The translations under genes and the position numbers were made by a program. The notes beneath the pieces were generated by a model, which saw only the letters and a list, made by a program, of their open reading frames with translations, did not search any database and was not told where the DNA came from. From Opitutus sp. ER46 (GTDB taxonomy: Bacteria > Verrucomicrobiota > Verrucomicrobiia > Opitutales > Opitutaceae): 64,000 nt of DNA. Shown here piece after piece: positions 1 through 10,530 of the stretch. The DNA lies in the NCBI RefSeq assembly GCF_003054705.1, contig NZ_QAYX01000021.1, positions 62,001 to 126,000 of the forward strand. Direction: 5' to 3'. Within the stretch, counting starts at the first letter, position 1. Each line of letters begins with the position of its first letter.

Positions 1-123
1 GGCGCCGTGCCGAACGAGAAGATCACCTGGGGCAAGCTCGGCCAGCACACGCCGAAGTTCATCATCGAGAGCGATGCCACCATCGTGGCGCCGCTCGTGT
101 TCGGCTGGGTGCTGGGCCAGTAA
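1..123 (+). CDS. Deoxyhypusine synthase-like protein, C-terminal end (partial)
   Basis: Only the last 40 codons and the TAA stop lie inside the window; the frame is open from base 1. The residues include ITWGKLG followed by SDATIVAPLVFGWVLG, which match the end of the deoxyhypusine synthase family. In characterised family members the lysine of the WGK motif forms the covalent intermediate with the aminobutyl donor, and a 'DA(T/S)' plus hydrophobic helix closes the NAD site. Bacteria have no eIF5A to modify, so bacterial members are usually homospermidine synthase-like or of unknown substrate. The family call is from motif recognition on a short fragment; the rest of the gene is upstream of the window. 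Confidence 0.65.
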   Translation, partial: GAVPNEKITWGKLGQHTPKFIIESDATIVAPLVFGWVLGQ

Positions 124-147
124 GCGGCGCGGCTCTTTCCGGCAGAG

Positions 148-178
148 GCGAGCGCCCGGCGGTCACGTCGGCGCTCGC
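148..178 (+). terminator. Hairpin downstream of the DHS-like gene
   Basis: A perfect 9-bp inverted repeat, GCGAGCGCC (148-156) and GGCGCTCGC (170-178), has a 13-base loop and begins 25 bases after the stop codon. There is no T-run, so it may be a processing or Rho-type end and not a classic intrinsic terminator. Confidence 0.35.
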
Positions 179-335
179 GGCTGTTGGTGAGGAGACGTGA
201 ACGTGGGCGGAGTGACCGTGCGCGAGGGGGCTGGGGCCCCGCGCGAAGTCCGGAATTGCCGCCTACGTTGAAAGAGCCATCGTTCCCCGCATTGTAGATG
301 CTTCGCATCTGTCTCGCCGCCCGCTTCCATCCGCC

Positions 336-3300
336 ATGGTAGTGCCCAATTCAGCCGCCGCCGGATCGCGGGCGCCCTTCGCCAGCGCGCGCTCACTGCA
401 GCTCATTCCGTTGGTGATCCTGCTGCTGGGCCTGGCGGGATGTGCGGTCTTCTTCGTCCAGGCGCGGAATGAGATACTGCGGTCCGATGCGCAGGACTTC
501 GTCCGGCTGTCGGCGAACGCCGAGCAGGCCGTTCGGAGGCGGGTGGAAACGTACCTTGACGCGATGAACGCCGCCGCGGCGTTCTTGCGCGCGTCCACCA
601 CGGTGGAGCGCGCCGAGTGGCGTGAGTTTGTGGCGACGCTCGACCTGCCGAGCCGCTATCCCGGCATTCGCGGGCTCGTGGTGATCTACCCTGTGCCGGC
701 AGGCCAGACCGCAGCCTTTCGGCAGCGGGCGCAGGAGCTCGGGGCGCAGGAGCTGACGTTGCATGGGCTCGAGGGGCCGCTGGCGCCCAATGCGGACTAC
801 GCGATCATCACTTTCGCCGAGCCGGAGCAGTCGAACTACCGGATTCTGGGCCTGGACGTGTATTCCGAAGCGGACCGGCGGGAGGCGGCGCTGCGCGCGC
901 GCGATACGGGCCAGCCCTGCATGACGGCCCGGCTGCGCATGGCCAACGACGGTCTGAGGCGGTATGGCGCGGCACTGTACGTGCCGGTGTATCGAGCCGG
1001 GACGAACGCGCGTACCGTGGAGGAGCGGCGCGCCCTGCACGTGGGCTGGGTCGGGGCGCCGTTCATCGTCGAGGAGGTGTTCGAGGGCGCGCTCGCGCCG
1101 CGGGCGGGCAAGTTGCGACTGGAGTTTTTCGAAGGGAGCGGCCGGCAGCGCGAACGCCTCATCTATAGCTCCGACGAATCGTCCGGGCCGATCCAGGAGC
1201 CCGAGCGCGTGCAGTATATCGAACTCGCCGGGCAGCGTTTCACGATGGCCTGGGCACGGGGGCGCGAGTTCGTCGTCACCTCGCAGGCGCCGGTTTACTG
1301 GACCACGGCTGGCGCCGTCCTCGGCACGCTCCTGCTCACCGGCCTGCTCTGGAGCATCCAGAACACGGGCCGGCGCGCCCAGCGGTTGGCGGACAAGCTG
1401 ACGCAGGAGATGGCCCAGACGCAGCACGAGCTCGAGGCGGTGACCCGGCTGCAGCGCGGCGTGCTCGACGCCAGCGTGCACGCGATCATCGCGACGCGAC
1501 CGGACGGCGTGATCACCGTGTTCAACCTCGGCGCCGAGAGAATGCTTGGCCACCAGGAGGCGGAGGTGGTCGGGCGCGAACTGCCACTGCGGTTTCATGA
1601 TCCGGCGGAACTCTCCGCGCGGGCGGCGGAGCTGTCGGCCGCCACGGGGCGGACCGTTACTCCGGGCTTTGAGGTGTTCACGGTCGTGCCGGATCGCGGA
1701 CAGGTCGACGAGCGGGAGTGGACGTATGAGCGGAAAGACGGCGGGCACCTGCCCGTGCTGCTGAGCGTCACGGCGCAGCGGAACGCGGCGGGCGGAATCG
1801 CGGGCTATCTCTTCATCGCCCAGGACCTGACGCTGCGGAAGCAGGCCGAGGTGGCGTTGCGGCAGAGCGAAGAAAGGCTGAGCAGCGTGCTTGGGCACGC
1901 CGACTGTCTCGTGTGGGAGGCGACGGTGATGCTCAAGCCGGACGACTGGACCTGGCGGATGGTCGTGTATCCCTCGGCGCTCTATCGGAGGCTGCTGGGC
2001 AATCGGGAGGCGCGGCAGGAGGCCGGACTGTGGTACCATTTCAAGATTCCCGAGCAGGCCGAGATGAACCACCGCGCGCGGGCGGCGATGGAAGAAGGGC
2101 GGGAAGGCTACACGCAGGAATTCCGGTTGCTGGATGGCACGGAGACGGTGTGGCTGCGCGAAACGGTGGCGATCACGCGGGAGGGCCCGACCCAGTTCTG
2201 GCTGGTGGGTGTCGCGACAGATATCACCCAGGGAAAACGCGCCGAGGTCGCCCAGCGGGCGAGCGAGCAGCGGCTGGCGGATGTCTTCCGCTCGATGGCG
2301 GAGGGCGTGGTCGTGGTGGTGGAGGGCAAGGTGGTGGAGTGCAACACCGCGGCGCTGGAGATGCTGCAGCTGGAGCGCGAGCAGTTGATTGGTCGCAGCC
2401 TCATCGGTCCCGCGTGGCAGCTCCGCGGGGAGGATGGCATCGTGTTGCCGGAAAGTGAGTATCCATCGGCACGGGCGCGGCGCAGCGGCGAGCCGCAACG
2501 CGATGTGGTGCTGGCCCTGCGGACTTCGGGCCAAACGGAGCGGTGGCTGTCGGTGAACACCATGCCGGTGCGGGATGAGGACGGTGCGATGAGCGCAGTG
2601 GTGGTGAGCTTCATCGACATCACGCGGCGCAAACTGGCCGAGGCCGGGCTGGTCCAGAGCCAGCGGCTGCTGGAGACCGTGCTGGGCATCCTGCCCGGCA
2701 TGGTCGCGTACTGGGACGCCGGCCTGCTATGCCGGTTCTCGAATTCCGAGTACATCGACTGGTTCGGGCGGACGGCCGAGCAAATGCGGGGCATGCACAT
2801 GCGTGACCTGCTGGGCCCGGAACTCTTCGCCCTGAACGAACCCTACGTCCGCGAAGTGCTCGCCGGGAGGTCACAGCGCTTCGAGCGCACGCTCACGAAG
2901 CGGGATGGTACGGTGCGGCTCACGTGGGCGCAGTACATCCCGGATTTCGACGTCGACCAGGTGACGGTGCGCGGGTTCGTGGTGCTCGTATCGGATGTCA
3001 CCGAGATCAAGCAGCAGGAGGCGGCGCTGCGGGCGAGCGAGGCCAAGCTGCGGGAGTCGCTGCGCGAGGTGAACAACCTGAAACTGGCGCTCGACGAGCA
3101 TGCCATCGTCACGATGACGGACCCGCAGGGGGTGATCACGTATGCAAACGAGAAGTTCTGCCGGGTCACCCAGCAGTCGCTCGAGGAGGTGATCGGCCAA
3201 CCCTATGACGCGGTGGCGCCGGCGGTGGTGTCGATGGAGACCCATGCGGAGGTGCACAAGCTGGTTCAGCAGGGCCAGGTCTGGCATGGGGAGATCTGCC

Positions 3301-5399
3301 ATCGGCGGCAGGACGGGACGTGCTACTGGGTGGACGCGACGGTGGTGCCGATCCTGGGGGATGACCAGAAGCCGGTGCACTACATCACGGTGCGCACCGA
3401 CATCACGCCCCGGAAGAACCTGGAGCAGAGTCTGGCGGTGGCGCGGGATCAGGCCTTGGAGGCGTCGCGGCTGAAGTCGGAGTTCCTGGCGACGATGAGC
3501 CACGAGATCCGGACGCCGATGAATGCGATCATCGGCATGGCGGGGCTGCTGTCCGACACGGCCCTGAGCCCGGAGCAGGCCGACATGGTCCGGATCGTCT
3601 CCGGCGCGGCGGAGGGGCTGCTCGCGATCATCAATGACATCCTGGATTTTTCGCGCATCGAGGCGGGCCAGCTGCGGCTGGATGTCGGGGAATTTGACCT
3701 GGCGCGGGTCATTGAGGACACGGTGAAGCTGCTGGAGGCGCGGGCGCGGGAGAAGGGCATCGGGCTGCGGAGCGAGTTCGATCCGCCGCCGCCCGCGCGG
3801 CTCCTGGGGGATGCCGGGCGCGTCCGCCAGGTCCTGATGAACCTGCTGGGAAATGCGGTGAAGTTTACAGTGCAGGGCGAAGTGGTGGTGACCGGCACGG
3901 TGGTCAGCACGACGCCGGAGCGGGTGCGTGTGCGGGTGGCGGTGAAGGACACGGGCGTGGGGATCGCGCCGGAAGCGCGGGATCGGCTGTTCCGACCATT
4001 CGTCCAGGGGGACGGCAGCACGACGCGACGCTTTGGTGGCACGGGCCTGGGCCTGGCGATCACGCGGCAGCTCGTGGTGGCGATGGGCGGCACGATCGAT
4101 TTCGAGAGTGAGCCGGGCAAGGGCTCCACGTTCACCTTTGAGCTCGAATTCGGCGGTGGCGGCACGCTCGCGGCGGCGACGTCGGCGGCGCTGCCGCCCG
4201 GGAAGCGGGCGCTGGTCGTCGACGACAATGCGACGAACCGGGCGATCCTGGTGCGCCAGCTCGAGCACTGCGGGGTGGAAGCGGAAACCGTGGGCAACGG
4301 GGTGGCGGCGCTGGCGCGGCTGCGGGACCCGGCGGGGGCGCGCATCGACCTGCTGGTGCTCGACGTCGCGATGCCCGGGATGGACGGATGGCAGTTTGTC
4401 CGGATGCTCCGGGCAGATGCCGCGCTGGCGACGGTGCCGGTGGTGCTGCTTTCGTCGGACGATGCGGTCGATCCAGGGGAGGCGAAGGCGTTGCAGGTGG
4501 TGTCCTGGGCGCGGAAGCCGGTGACCGAGGAGGCGCTAGGACGCTGCGTGGCGCGGGCGCTGGCGGACCGGACGCCGGTGGCGGCGGAGGCCCGGCCGGC
4601 GCCGGCGGTGGCGAGCCCGCGCCCGCGGCGGCTGAAGGTCCTGCTGGTGGAGGACAACCTCGCGAACCAGCAGGTGGCCTCGCTGCTCCTAGTGAAACTG
4701 GGGCACGACGTGCAGATCGCGGGCGACGGACACCAGGCGCTCGAGCGGTTGGCGGACGGTGAGTTCGATGTGGTGCTGATGGATTGCCAGATGCCGGAGC
4801 TCGACGGCTACGAAACCACGCGGTGGATCCGGCACGGGCAGTTGCCGGGGATTGATCCGAAGATTCCGATCCTCGCGGTGACGGCGTACGCGCGGCCGGA
4901 GGACCGGAGGCGCTGCGTCGAGGCGGGAATGGACGGTTATCTTTCGAAGCCCGTGCGTTTCGACGAGCTGAGGACGGCGCTTGATGCCATCGCGGGCGGG
5001 GAGCCGGCGGGGAATGCAGCGAGGGAGGAAGGACGCGCGGACAATCCGGAGGTGATTGACGAGGTGGCCTACGAGACGACGCGGGCGCTGCCCGGCACCA
5101 CCGGGGAGTCGCTCCTGCCGGAGGTGATCGCGCTCTACCTGGGCGAGGAGCCGGCGCGGCTGGACCGGCTGGCCAAGCTCGTGGCGGACCGCGCGGCGAA
5201 GGAAGTGGCGGCGGAGGCGCACAGCTTTGGTGGCGGGGCGGTGGTGTTTGGCGGCATCGGCGTGCGCCGGGCGTCGCTCGAACTCGAGGCGGCGGCGCGG
5301 GCCGAAGACTGGGGACAGGCCGAGGACCGGCTTGCCAGGCTGAATGCGGCGGCGGAGCAGCTGCGGGCGGCGCTGCGCCAGCGCGGACTGGCCACCTGA
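336..5399 (+). CDS. Hybrid sensor histidine kinase (CHASE-PAS5-HisKA-HATPase-REC-REC-Hpt)
   Basis: A 1687-residue membrane sensor with an internal phosphorelay. A first membrane helix lies at about residues 20-43. It is followed by a periplasmic CHASE-type domain (about 45-300, with [16 protein letters not shown]) and a second helix at about 320-340. Five PAS-like modules begin near residues 375, 513, 645, 776 and 917, most ending in the PAC-type 'DIT..K' linker. The HisKA motif [12 protein letters not shown] puts the phospho-histidine at H1056. The HATPase domain has an N-box NLLGNAVKF (about 1169), DTGVGIAPE, and GTGLGLAIT (about 1235). Two receiver domains have predicted phospho-aspartates D1343 ([11 protein letters not shown]) and D1483 ([11 protein letters not shown]). 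The C-terminal Hpt domain has its histidine at H1629, in [11 protein letters not shown], where most Hpt domains read AHSLKGS. The gene starts a plus-strand run that includes a response regulator at 7716, a plausible partner. The ligand is unknown; CHASE domains bind small molecules outside the membrane. Confidence 0.93.
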   Translation: MVVPNSAAAGSRAPFASARSLQLIPLVILLLGLAGCAVFFVQARNEILRSDAQDFVRLSANAEQAVRRRVETYLDAMNAAAAFLRASTTVERAEWREFVATLDLPSRYPGIRGLVVIYPVPAGQTAAFRQRAQELGAQELTLHGLEGPLAPNADYAIITFAEPEQSNYRILGLDVYSEADRREAALRARDTGQPCMTARLRMANDGLRRYGAALYVPVYRAGTNARTVEERRALHVGWVGAPFIVEEVFEGALAPRAGKLRLEFFEGSGRQRERLIYSSDESSGPIQEPERVQYIELAGQRFTMAWARGREFVVTSQAPVYWTTAGAVLGTLLLTGLLWSIQNTGRRAQRLADKLTQEMAQTQHELEAVTRLQRGVLDASVHAIIATRPDGVITVFNLGAERMLGHQEAEVVGRELPLRFHDPAELSARAAELSAATGRTVTPGFEVFTVVPDRGQVDEREWTYERKDGGHLPVLLSVTAQRNAAGGIAGYLFIAQDLTLRKQAEVALRQSEERLSSVLGHADCLVWEATVMLKPDDWTWRMVVYPSALYRRLLGNREARQEAGLWYHFKIPEQAEMNHRARAAMEEGREGYTQEFRLLDGTETVWLRETVAITREGPTQFWLVGVATDITQGKRAEVAQRASEQRLADVFRSMAEGVVVVVEGKVVECNTAALEMLQLEREQLIGRSLIGPAWQLRGEDGIVLPESEYPSARARRSGEPQRDVVLALRTSGQTERWLSVNTMPVRDEDGAMSAVVVSFIDITRRKLAEAGLVQSQRLLETVLGILPGMVAYWDAGLLCRFSNSEYIDWFGRTAEQMRGMHMRDLLGPELFALNEPYVREVLAGRSQRFERTLTKRDGTVRLTWAQYIPDFDVDQVTVRGFVVLVSDVTEIKQQEAALRASEAKLRESLREVNNLKLALDEHAIVTMTDPQGVITYANEKFCRVTQQSLEEVIGQPYDAVAPAVVSMETHAEVHKLVQQGQVWHGEICHRRQDGTCYWVDATVVPILGDDQKPVHYITVRTDITPRKNLEQSLAVARDQALEASRLKSEFLATMSHEIRTPMNAIIGMAGLLSDTALSPEQADMVRIVSGAAEGLLAIINDILDFSRIEAGQLRLDVGEFDLARVIEDTVKLLEARAREKGIGLRSEFDPPPPARLLGDAGRVRQVLMNLLGNAVKFTVQGEVVVTGTVVSTTPERVRVRVAVKDTGVGIAPEARDRLFRPFVQGDGSTTRRFGGTGLGLAITRQLVVAMGGTIDFESEPGKGSTFTFELEFGGGGTLAAATSAALPPGKRALVVDDNATNRAILVRQLEHCGVEAETVGNGVAALARLRDPAGARIDLLVLDVAMPGMDGWQFVRMLRADAALATVPVVLLSSDDAVDPGEAKALQVVSWARKPVTEEALGRCVARALADRTPVAAEARPAPAVASPRPRRLKVLLVEDNLANQQVASLLLVKLGHDVQIAGDGHQALERLADGEFDVVLMDCQMPELDGYETTRWIRHGQLPGIDPKIPILAVTAYARPEDRRRCVEAGMDGYLSKPVRFDELRTALDAIAGGEPAGNAAREEGRADNPEVIDEVAYETTRALPGTTGESLLPEVIALYLGEEPARLDRLAKLVADRAAKEVAAEAHSFGGGAVVFGGIGVRRASLELEAAARAEDWGQAEDRLARLNAAAEQLRAALRQRGLAT

Positions 5400-5455
5400 A
5401 GTCCGGCGCCGGCGGCGCTTTGTCTTCCGGGGAAAGCTGGGTTTGCTGCGCGACC

Positions 5456-7642
5456 ATGCCGAATGCGCTCGCCCAGGAAAAATCGCCCTACCTTCTCCAG
5501 CACGCGGACAATCCCGTGGCCTGGCTGCCCTGGGGGGAGACGGCGTGGGCGAAGGCGCGGGCGGAGCAGAAGCCGATCTTTCTGAGCATCGGCTACTCGA
5601 CCTGTCACTGGTGCCACGTGATGGCGCACGAGTCGTTTGAGCACCCGGAGATCGCGGCGCTGCTGAACGCGCACTACGTGCCGGTGAAGGTGGACCGCGA
5701 GGAGCGGCCGGACGTGGACCGGGTTTACATGGCGTATGTGCAGGCGATGACAGGGCATGGTGGCTGGCCGCTGAACGCGTGGCTGACGCCGGACCTGAAG
5801 CCGTTTTATGGCGGCACGTATTTTCCGCCGGAGGACCGGCCTGGGCGGCCGGGATTCCCCGCGGTGCTCGGAGCGATCGCCCACGCGTGGGAGAACGAAC
5901 GCGACAAGCTGATGGCGGAAGGCGAGCGGGTGATCGAGGCGCTGCGCGGGCATTTCGCGGGTGAAGCGGAAGGTGGTGTCGGCGAAGCGGGAAGTCCGCC
6001 TGCGGGCGGCGGGCTGGTGGAGGCGGCGAGCCGGGCTTTCGAGGACGGCTTCAAGCACTACTACGAAGGCTTCGATCCCACCCATGCGGGCTTCGGTGGC
6101 GCGCCGAAGTTCCCGCGGGCGGCGAATCTCACCTTCCTGTTGCGCGTGGCCGCGCTGCAGGGCGGCGACACCGAACTGGGACGCGAGGCGGTGATGATGG
6201 TGGCGGCGACGCTGCAGGCGATGGCGCGCGGCGGCCTGCACGATCACGTCGGCGGCGGGTTCCACCGCTACTCGGTCGATGACCGCTGGTTCGTGCCGCA
6301 CTTTGAGAAGATGCTCTATGACCAGGCGCAGATCGCCGTGAACTGCCTGGAGGCGGGCCAGGCGACGGGTGACGAGCGCTTTGCCTGGCTGGCGCGGGAC
6401 GTCCTCGATTACGTGCGGCGCGACCTGGCGGACCCGGCGGGCGGCTACTACACGGCCGAGGATGCCGACAGCCTGCTGGCGGCGGACCGGCCCGAGCACG
6501 CGGAGGGGGCGTATTACGTTTGGTCGTACGCGGACTTCCAGGCCGCGCTGGGCGACGATGCCGGCTGGGTCGCGGCGCATTTTGGGGTGAAGGAGGGCGG
6601 CAACGTGCCGGCGGAGTACGACCCGCACGGGGAGTTGCAGGGGAAGAACATCCTCGCGCAGCAGCGCCCGCTCACGGAGACCGCGGCCGCGGCGAAGCTT
6701 GACCCGGCCGAGGCCAACGACCGGTTGCTGACGGCGCTGGCCCGTCTGCGGGCGGCGCGGGCCGCGCGGCCACGGCCGCACCGCGACGACAAGATCGTGA
6801 CCGCGAACAACGGGCTCATGATCTCGGCGCTGGCGCGCGCGCACCAGGTGCTCGGCGGTCGGCCCGAGGCGGGAACGGAGGCGGAGGAGTATCTCCTGGC
6901 GGCGGTGCGAGCGGCGGAGTTTGTGCGCCGCGAGCTGGCGGACGAGACGGGGGGCCGGCTGTGGCGCAGCTGGCGGCAGGGGCGGTCGAACATCCCCGGT
7001 TTCGCCGAGGACTACGCGTTCCTGATCCAAGGGCTGCTGGACCTCTACGAGGCCGGCTTCGATCTGCGTTGGCTGCAGTGGGCGGAGCAGTTGCAGGGCA
7101 CGATGGACGCCCAGTTCTGGGATGACCAGGCGGGCGGGTATTTCAACTCCGCGGCCGACGATCCGAGCCTCGTGCTGCGGCTGAAGGAGGATTACGACGG
7201 CGCGGAGCCGGCGCCGAGCAGCGTGGCGGCGCTCAATCTATTCCGGCTGGCGGCGATGCTGAACCGGGAGGAGTTGCGCGCCCAGGGGCGGCGCACCCTC
7301 GAGGCATTCCGGGCGCGCTGGACCCGCGCGCCACACGCGCTGCCGCAGATGATGAGCGCGCTGGAGCTCGCTTTGGAGCCGCCGCGGCATGGGGTGATTG
7401 CCGGGGATCCGGCGACCCCGGAATTCCGGCGTTTGGTGTCGGTTTTGCACGAAAAACTCGGGCCGCGCCGCGTGCTGCTGGCGGCAACCGGGGGAGAATC
7501 CCAGGCCTGGCTCGCGCAACGTTCGCCCTGGCTGAAGGAAATGATCGCCGTCGACGGCCGGCCAACGGTGTACCTGTGTGAGGAGTTTACCTGCCGCGCT
7601 CCAGTGTCTGATCCCGGTGTACTCCGGCAGCAGCTGGGGTGA
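5456..7642 (+). CDS. DUF255 / YyaL-type thioredoxin-domain protein
   Basis: The 728-residue product begins [20 protein letters not shown], the standard opening of the DUF255 family (bacterial YyaL, animal SPATA20). An N-terminal thioredoxin-like domain carries [14 protein letters not shown], with the CxxC pair at C50 and C53. The rest of the protein is an (alpha/alpha)6-barrel region resembling N-acylglucosamine 2-epimerase or six-hairpin glycosidases (for example [20 protein letters not shown]). The biochemical role of the family is not established. The ATG at 5456 is chosen because family homology begins there; an in-frame TTG at 5420 would add only 12 unlike residues. It lies 56 bases after the hybrid kinase and probably shares its transcript, though nothing in the sequence ties its function to signalling. 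Confidence 0.88.
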   Translation: MPNALAQEKSPYLLQHADNPVAWLPWGETAWAKARAEQKPIFLSIGYSTCHWCHVMAHESFEHPEIAALLNAHYVPVKVDREERPDVDRVYMAYVQAMTGHGGWPLNAWLTPDLKPFYGGTYFPPEDRPGRPGFPAVLGAIAHAWENERDKLMAEGERVIEALRGHFAGEAEGGVGEAGSPPAGGGLVEAASRAFEDGFKHYYEGFDPTHAGFGGAPKFPRAANLTFLLRVAALQGGDTELGREAVMMVAATLQAMARGGLHDHVGGGFHRYSVDDRWFVPHFEKMLYDQAQIAVNCLEAGQATGDERFAWLARDVLDYVRRDLADPAGGYYTAEDADSLLAADRPEHAEGAYYVWSYADFQAALGDDAGWVAAHFGVKEGGNVPAEYDPHGELQGKNILAQQRPLTETAAAAKLDPAEANDRLLTALARLRAARAARPRPHRDDKIVTANNGLMISALARAHQVLGGRPEAGTEAEEYLLAAVRAAEFVRRELADETGGRLWRSWRQGRSNIPGFAEDYAFLIQGLLDLYEAGFDLRWLQWAEQLQGTMDAQFWDDQAGGYFNSAADDPSLVLRLKEDYDGAEPAPSSVAALNLFRLAAMLNREELRAQGRRTLEAFRARWTRAPHALPQMMSALELALEPPRHGVIAGDPATPEFRRLVSVLHEKLGPRRVLLAATGGESQAWLAQRSPWLKEMIAVDGRPTVYLCEEFTCRAPVSDPGVLRQQLG

Positions 7643-7715
7643 AGACGGGGATTGCTGTTGCCTGCCCGCGGGTGAGCCGGCACACCCGGGGACCGCATTT
7701 TCCCCGCGGTCCCAC

Positions 7716-8318
7716 GTGAAAATCCTCGCCGTAGAAGATGATGCTGTCGCCCGGGCGGTCCTCCGCCAGGCCCTCCGTCGCCTGGGACACGACGTGATCG
7801 AGGCGCATGACGGCGATGCGGCGTGGAATCTCCTGAACGACGACGTGGTGCGGGTCGTCGTGAGCGACTGGGTGATGCCGCGGGCCGACGGGCTGGAGTT
7901 GTGCCGGCGGATCCGGGAGCGCACCGGCGTGGAGTACATCTACTTCATCCTGCTGACCGGACTGGATGCCACGAATGACAACCAGCGGACGGCGGCGGAC
8001 GCCGGGGTCGACGATTTTCTGACGAAGCCGCTGAATGTGGCGGAACTCTGGACGCGGCTGCGGGTGGCGGAGCGTATCCTGCGTTACACGACGCAGGTGC
8101 GGCAGCTCGAGCAGATGCTGCCGATCTGTTCCTACTGTAAGAAGATCCGCGACGATCAGAACTACTGGCAGCAGATCGAGGGCTACATCAGCGAGCGGAC
8201 CGGCAGTGATTTCAGCCACTCGGTGTGCCCGGACTGCTACGAGCGCGTGGTGATTCCGGAGATTGACCGGATGAAGGAGGAGTTCCCACGCTCGGTGCCC
8301 CATGTTGAACGAAGATAG
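7716..8318 (+). CDS. Response regulator with C-terminal Cys4 motif
   Basis: A 200-residue protein whose first 120 residues are a CheY-like receiver: acidic pair EDD at residues 7-9, predicted phospho-aspartate D51 (VVSDWVMPRADG) and conserved K104 (FLTKPLN). A short coiled linker (RILRYTTQVRQLEQM) leads to a C-terminal segment with C138-x2-C141 (LPICSYCKKIRDDQNYWQQI) and C171-x2-C174 (CPDCYE). The segment recurs at the ends of bacterial PAS/receiver proteins and looks like a small metal-binding knuckle. There is no HTH or known enzymatic output domain. A GTG start at 7716 is used because homology begins at KILAVEDD; the upstream extension is compositionally unlike a receiver. It lies 73 bases after the DUF255 gene and overlaps slyX by 17 bases. 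The large hybrid kinase upstream is the likely phosphodonor (inference). Confidence 0.85.
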   Translation: MKILAVEDDAVARAVLRQALRRLGHDVIEAHDGDAAWNLLNDDVVRVVVSDWVMPRADGLELCRRIRERTGVEYIYFILLTGLDATNDNQRTAADAGVDDFLTKPLNVAELWTRLRVAERILRYTTQVRQLEQMLPICSYCKKIRDDQNYWQQIEGYISERTGSDFSHSVCPDCYERVVIPEIDRMKEEFPRSVPHVERR

Positions 8319-8502
8319 TCGCCGGCTGGAGGAGAAGATCGCCTACCTTGAGCGGCATGTGACCGAGCAGGACAAGGCGATGTTCGAGATGGCGGAGGAC
8401 ATCGCGAAGCTTCGGCGCGAGCTGAAGCAACTGCGCGAGCAGCCGAGCAGCCGCAGCGGAGCGGACGAAGACCTCCCCGACGAACGTCCGCCGCACTACT
8501 GA
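8302..8502 (+). CDS. slyX: SlyX family protein
   Basis: A 66-residue acidic protein, almost entirely one heptad-repeat helix (RLEEKIAYLERHVTEQDKAM), with the charged coiled-coil region and C-terminal PPHY that are typical of SlyX. SlyX proteins are small cytoplasmic coiled-coil proteins of unknown function, first noted next to slyD. Its ATG lies inside the end of the response-regulator gene (17-base overlap), suggesting translational coupling. The convergent gene on the other strand ends only 11 bases away. Confidence 0.88.
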   Translation: MLNEDSRRLEEKIAYLERHVTEQDKAMFEMAEDIAKLRRELKQLREQPSSRSGADEDLPDERPPHY

Positions 8503-8513
8503 GGTTATTCGCG

Positions 8514-10364
8514 CTAGAACGTGGCGGTGACCTCGTGCTGGTGGCCGGGGTCGATGGCGAGTTCGCCGAGGGCGCTGCACTCCTGTTCGTCGTTCTTGTA
8601 CAGCTTGCAGCGGATCGGGCCGCTGGCGTCGCTGGTTTCCCAGCGCCACTTGCCGATGGAGATGAACTGGAGCGGCACGCCCTTTTCCCAGCTCAGGCCC
8701 GGGCCTTCGCCGCGGACAAACAGCCGGTTGCCGATGCCGATGTAGGCGGTGACGACGAGGCGCGTGGCGCCGTCGGAGGTCAGCACGCGTTCGACGACGC
8801 CGGCGGGCTCGCCATTGGCGTCGCCCATGTCGCCGAGATCGAGGCCGAGACCGGGTTGGTCGTCGTCGACGCGGCGCGAGGCGCGCTTCCGCGCCGGCTT
8901 CGGAAGTTCGGGCGCCGCCGAGGGAGCGGGGACCGCGGTGGGCTCGGGCGTCGGAGCCGCGACGGAAACGGGCTCAACGGCCGGCTCCGAGGCAGCGGAA
9001 GCGACGGGCACGGGGGCCGGCGCGGAAGAGGGGGGCTCGACGGGAGTCACGGTCGGGGCCGGGGTGTCGGCGACAGCCGCCGGCGTGGGCTGAGGCTCAA
9101 GGCGGGGTGACTCGCTCGGGGCGGATGCGGCGGTGGGCTCCGACGGGGCGGACGCGGTGGTTTCGGGGGCCGGGGTGGTGACGGCGTCGGCGGGGGTTGC
9201 CGGTTCGGTCGAAGCGGGCGCGGTCTCAGTCGGAGCAGGCGCTTCGGTCGTCGCGGTGGGTGAAATCACGGGTGCGACGGGCGCCGGCTCCTCGCGGCGC
9301 TTGCGCGAACGCTTAGCGGGGGCAGGAGCCGGGGCTGGCGTGGCTTCGACCGGTATGGAGGGCGACGACTCAGCACCCGACGAGCTGGGCATCGGGCTGA
9401 CGGCTTCGGCGGCGCTCGGCGTCGAAATGGGTTCAGCGGGCGAGGGAGTGGACGCACTCGGCTCGGAGGCGGGCGCCGTAGGGGCCGGGGCGGCGACTGC
9501 AGTCGCGGTCGTCGGGAGGGACGCTGCCGGGGCGGTGGCGAGTGAGGTCACGGCGGCCTGCAAGGCGACTATCTTGCCGTCGAGCTGCTGGCTGAGCTCG
9601 GTGAGCCGGACGAAGGAAGCGTCAAACTGGGTGGCGAGGCTGGAGATTGCCGCGATGCGGGCGGTCTCGATGGCCTGGAGGCTGGCGGCGGTCGACTGGC
9701 TGATCTCGCGGTTGGCCTGGCCCTGGGTGTCAGTGAGCGCCTGGCTTGCGGCGGCCTGGGCTTGGGCGACGGCGGCGGTGGTGCCGGTGGCGAGCTTGGC
9801 CAGGGCCTCGGTGGCGCCCTTGAGATGCTGCTGGGTGGCGGCTTCGAGTTTGGCCAACTCGGCGGTGGTCTTGGCGATGCGATCGGCGGTCGACTGCAGG
9901 CGTTCGCTTTCGCTCGAGCGAAGCTCCTCGAGCTCCTTTTCCAATTCCTCTTTTTCGACGTCACCGGCGTTGGCGAGCTGGGCCTGGAACTCGGCGATCT
10001 TCTCCTGCAGCTTGTGCGGCAGCTGTTCGGCGGCCTTGAGGTTCTTCTGCGCGACCTCGGCGATCTCGTGCAGGCCATTGGCCGCGATGCTGATCTGCTC
10101 GGCTGAGTTCGAGACCGTGCGGGCAAGGGCTTCGAGCGCCCGCTGGCGGTCGTCGAGCATCTCGTTCTTCTGGCGCTCGTAGAAAATGATCAGCGGCACA
10201 AGGCCGATGACGGCGCCACCGATGATGCAGGCCACCACGGCGAACATCGCCGGTTCGGACAGCGGGCGCGGGCTCGTGTAGGCGATGTAGCCGGCGGCTG
10301 CGAGGAACGCGACGTCGGTGACGAGATAGATCCAGAGCGGCAGTTTCGGAGCGGGGGAGGTCAT
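8514..10364 (-). CDS. Membrane-anchored coiled-coil protein with Ala/Pro-rich spacer, function unknown
   Basis: A 616-residue protein. Two hydrophobic helices lie at about residues 12-29 and 38-60 (WIYLVTDVAFLAAAGYIAY; AMFAVVACIIGGAVIGLVPL). A long alanine/glutamate-rich coiled coil follows (about 65-290), starting RQKNEMLDDRQRALEAL. A low-complexity stretch of about 220 residues rich in Ala, Pro, Ser, Glu and Thr comes next. The last 90 residues are a compact folded-looking domain (RLFVRGEGPGLSWEKG, GKWRWETSDASGPIRCKLY). The end domain's G-PGLSW motif suggests a conserved beta-rich domain, but I cannot name it. The coiled coil resembles structural or methyl-accepting-like scaffolds; no signalling motif is present. 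The ATG at 10364 (MTSPAPKLPLW) is preferred over an upstream extension of arginine-rich residues. It converges on slyX with an 11-base gap. Confidence 0.8.
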   Translation of the reverse strand: MTSPAPKLPLWIYLVTDVAFLAAAGYIAYTSPRPLSEPAMFAVVACIIGGAVIGLVPLIIFYERQKNEMLDDRQRALEALARTVSNSAEQISIAANGLHEIAEVAQKNLKAAEQLPHKLQEKIAEFQAQLANAGDVEKEELEKELEELRSSESERLQSTADRIAKTTAELAKLEAATQQHLKGATEALAKLATGTTAAVAQAQAAASQALTDTQGQANREISQSTAASLQAIETARIAAISSLATQFDASFVRLTELSQQLDGKIVALQAAVTSLATAPAASLPTTATAVAAPAPTAPASEPSASTPSPAEPISTPSAAEAVSPMPSSSGAESSPSIPVEATPAPAPAPAKRSRKRREEPAPVAPVISPTATTEAPAPTETAPASTEPATPADAVTTPAPETTASAPSEPTAASAPSESPRLEPQPTPAAVADTPAPTVTPVEPPSSAPAPVPVASAASEPAVEPVSVAAPTPEPTAVPAPSAAPELPKPARKRASRRVDDDQPGLGLDLGDMGDANGEPAGVVERVLTSDGATRLVVTAYIGIGNRLFVRGEGPGLSWEKGVPLQFISIGKWRWETSDASGPIRCKLYKNDEQECSALGELAIDPGHQHEVTATF

Positions 10365-10530
10365 TGGCTTCGTCCCGCGTCCGCGTCGGGCTCTGGGGCC
10401 GGTCCTTCCGATGGGCAAATCCCACGCGAACAGGTACTGGCGACAGAAGCGGCGCGACCGACGGGTGCGGAATGTTTCTGCGCGTCGCGTTGGCGCGGCT
10501 CAAGGACAAAGGCGAGGCCGGGCTGGGCGC

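Noticed and set aside
393-5457. Several long minus-strand frames opposite the hybrid kinase
   Set aside because: His/Arg/Pro-rich products without motifs; GC-skewed codon shadows of a well-supported kinase.
8302-8318. The overlap of the response regulator and slyX as a frameshift or fusion
   Set aside because: Both products are complete and typical in length; a 17-base overlap with a separate ATG is a normal operon feature.
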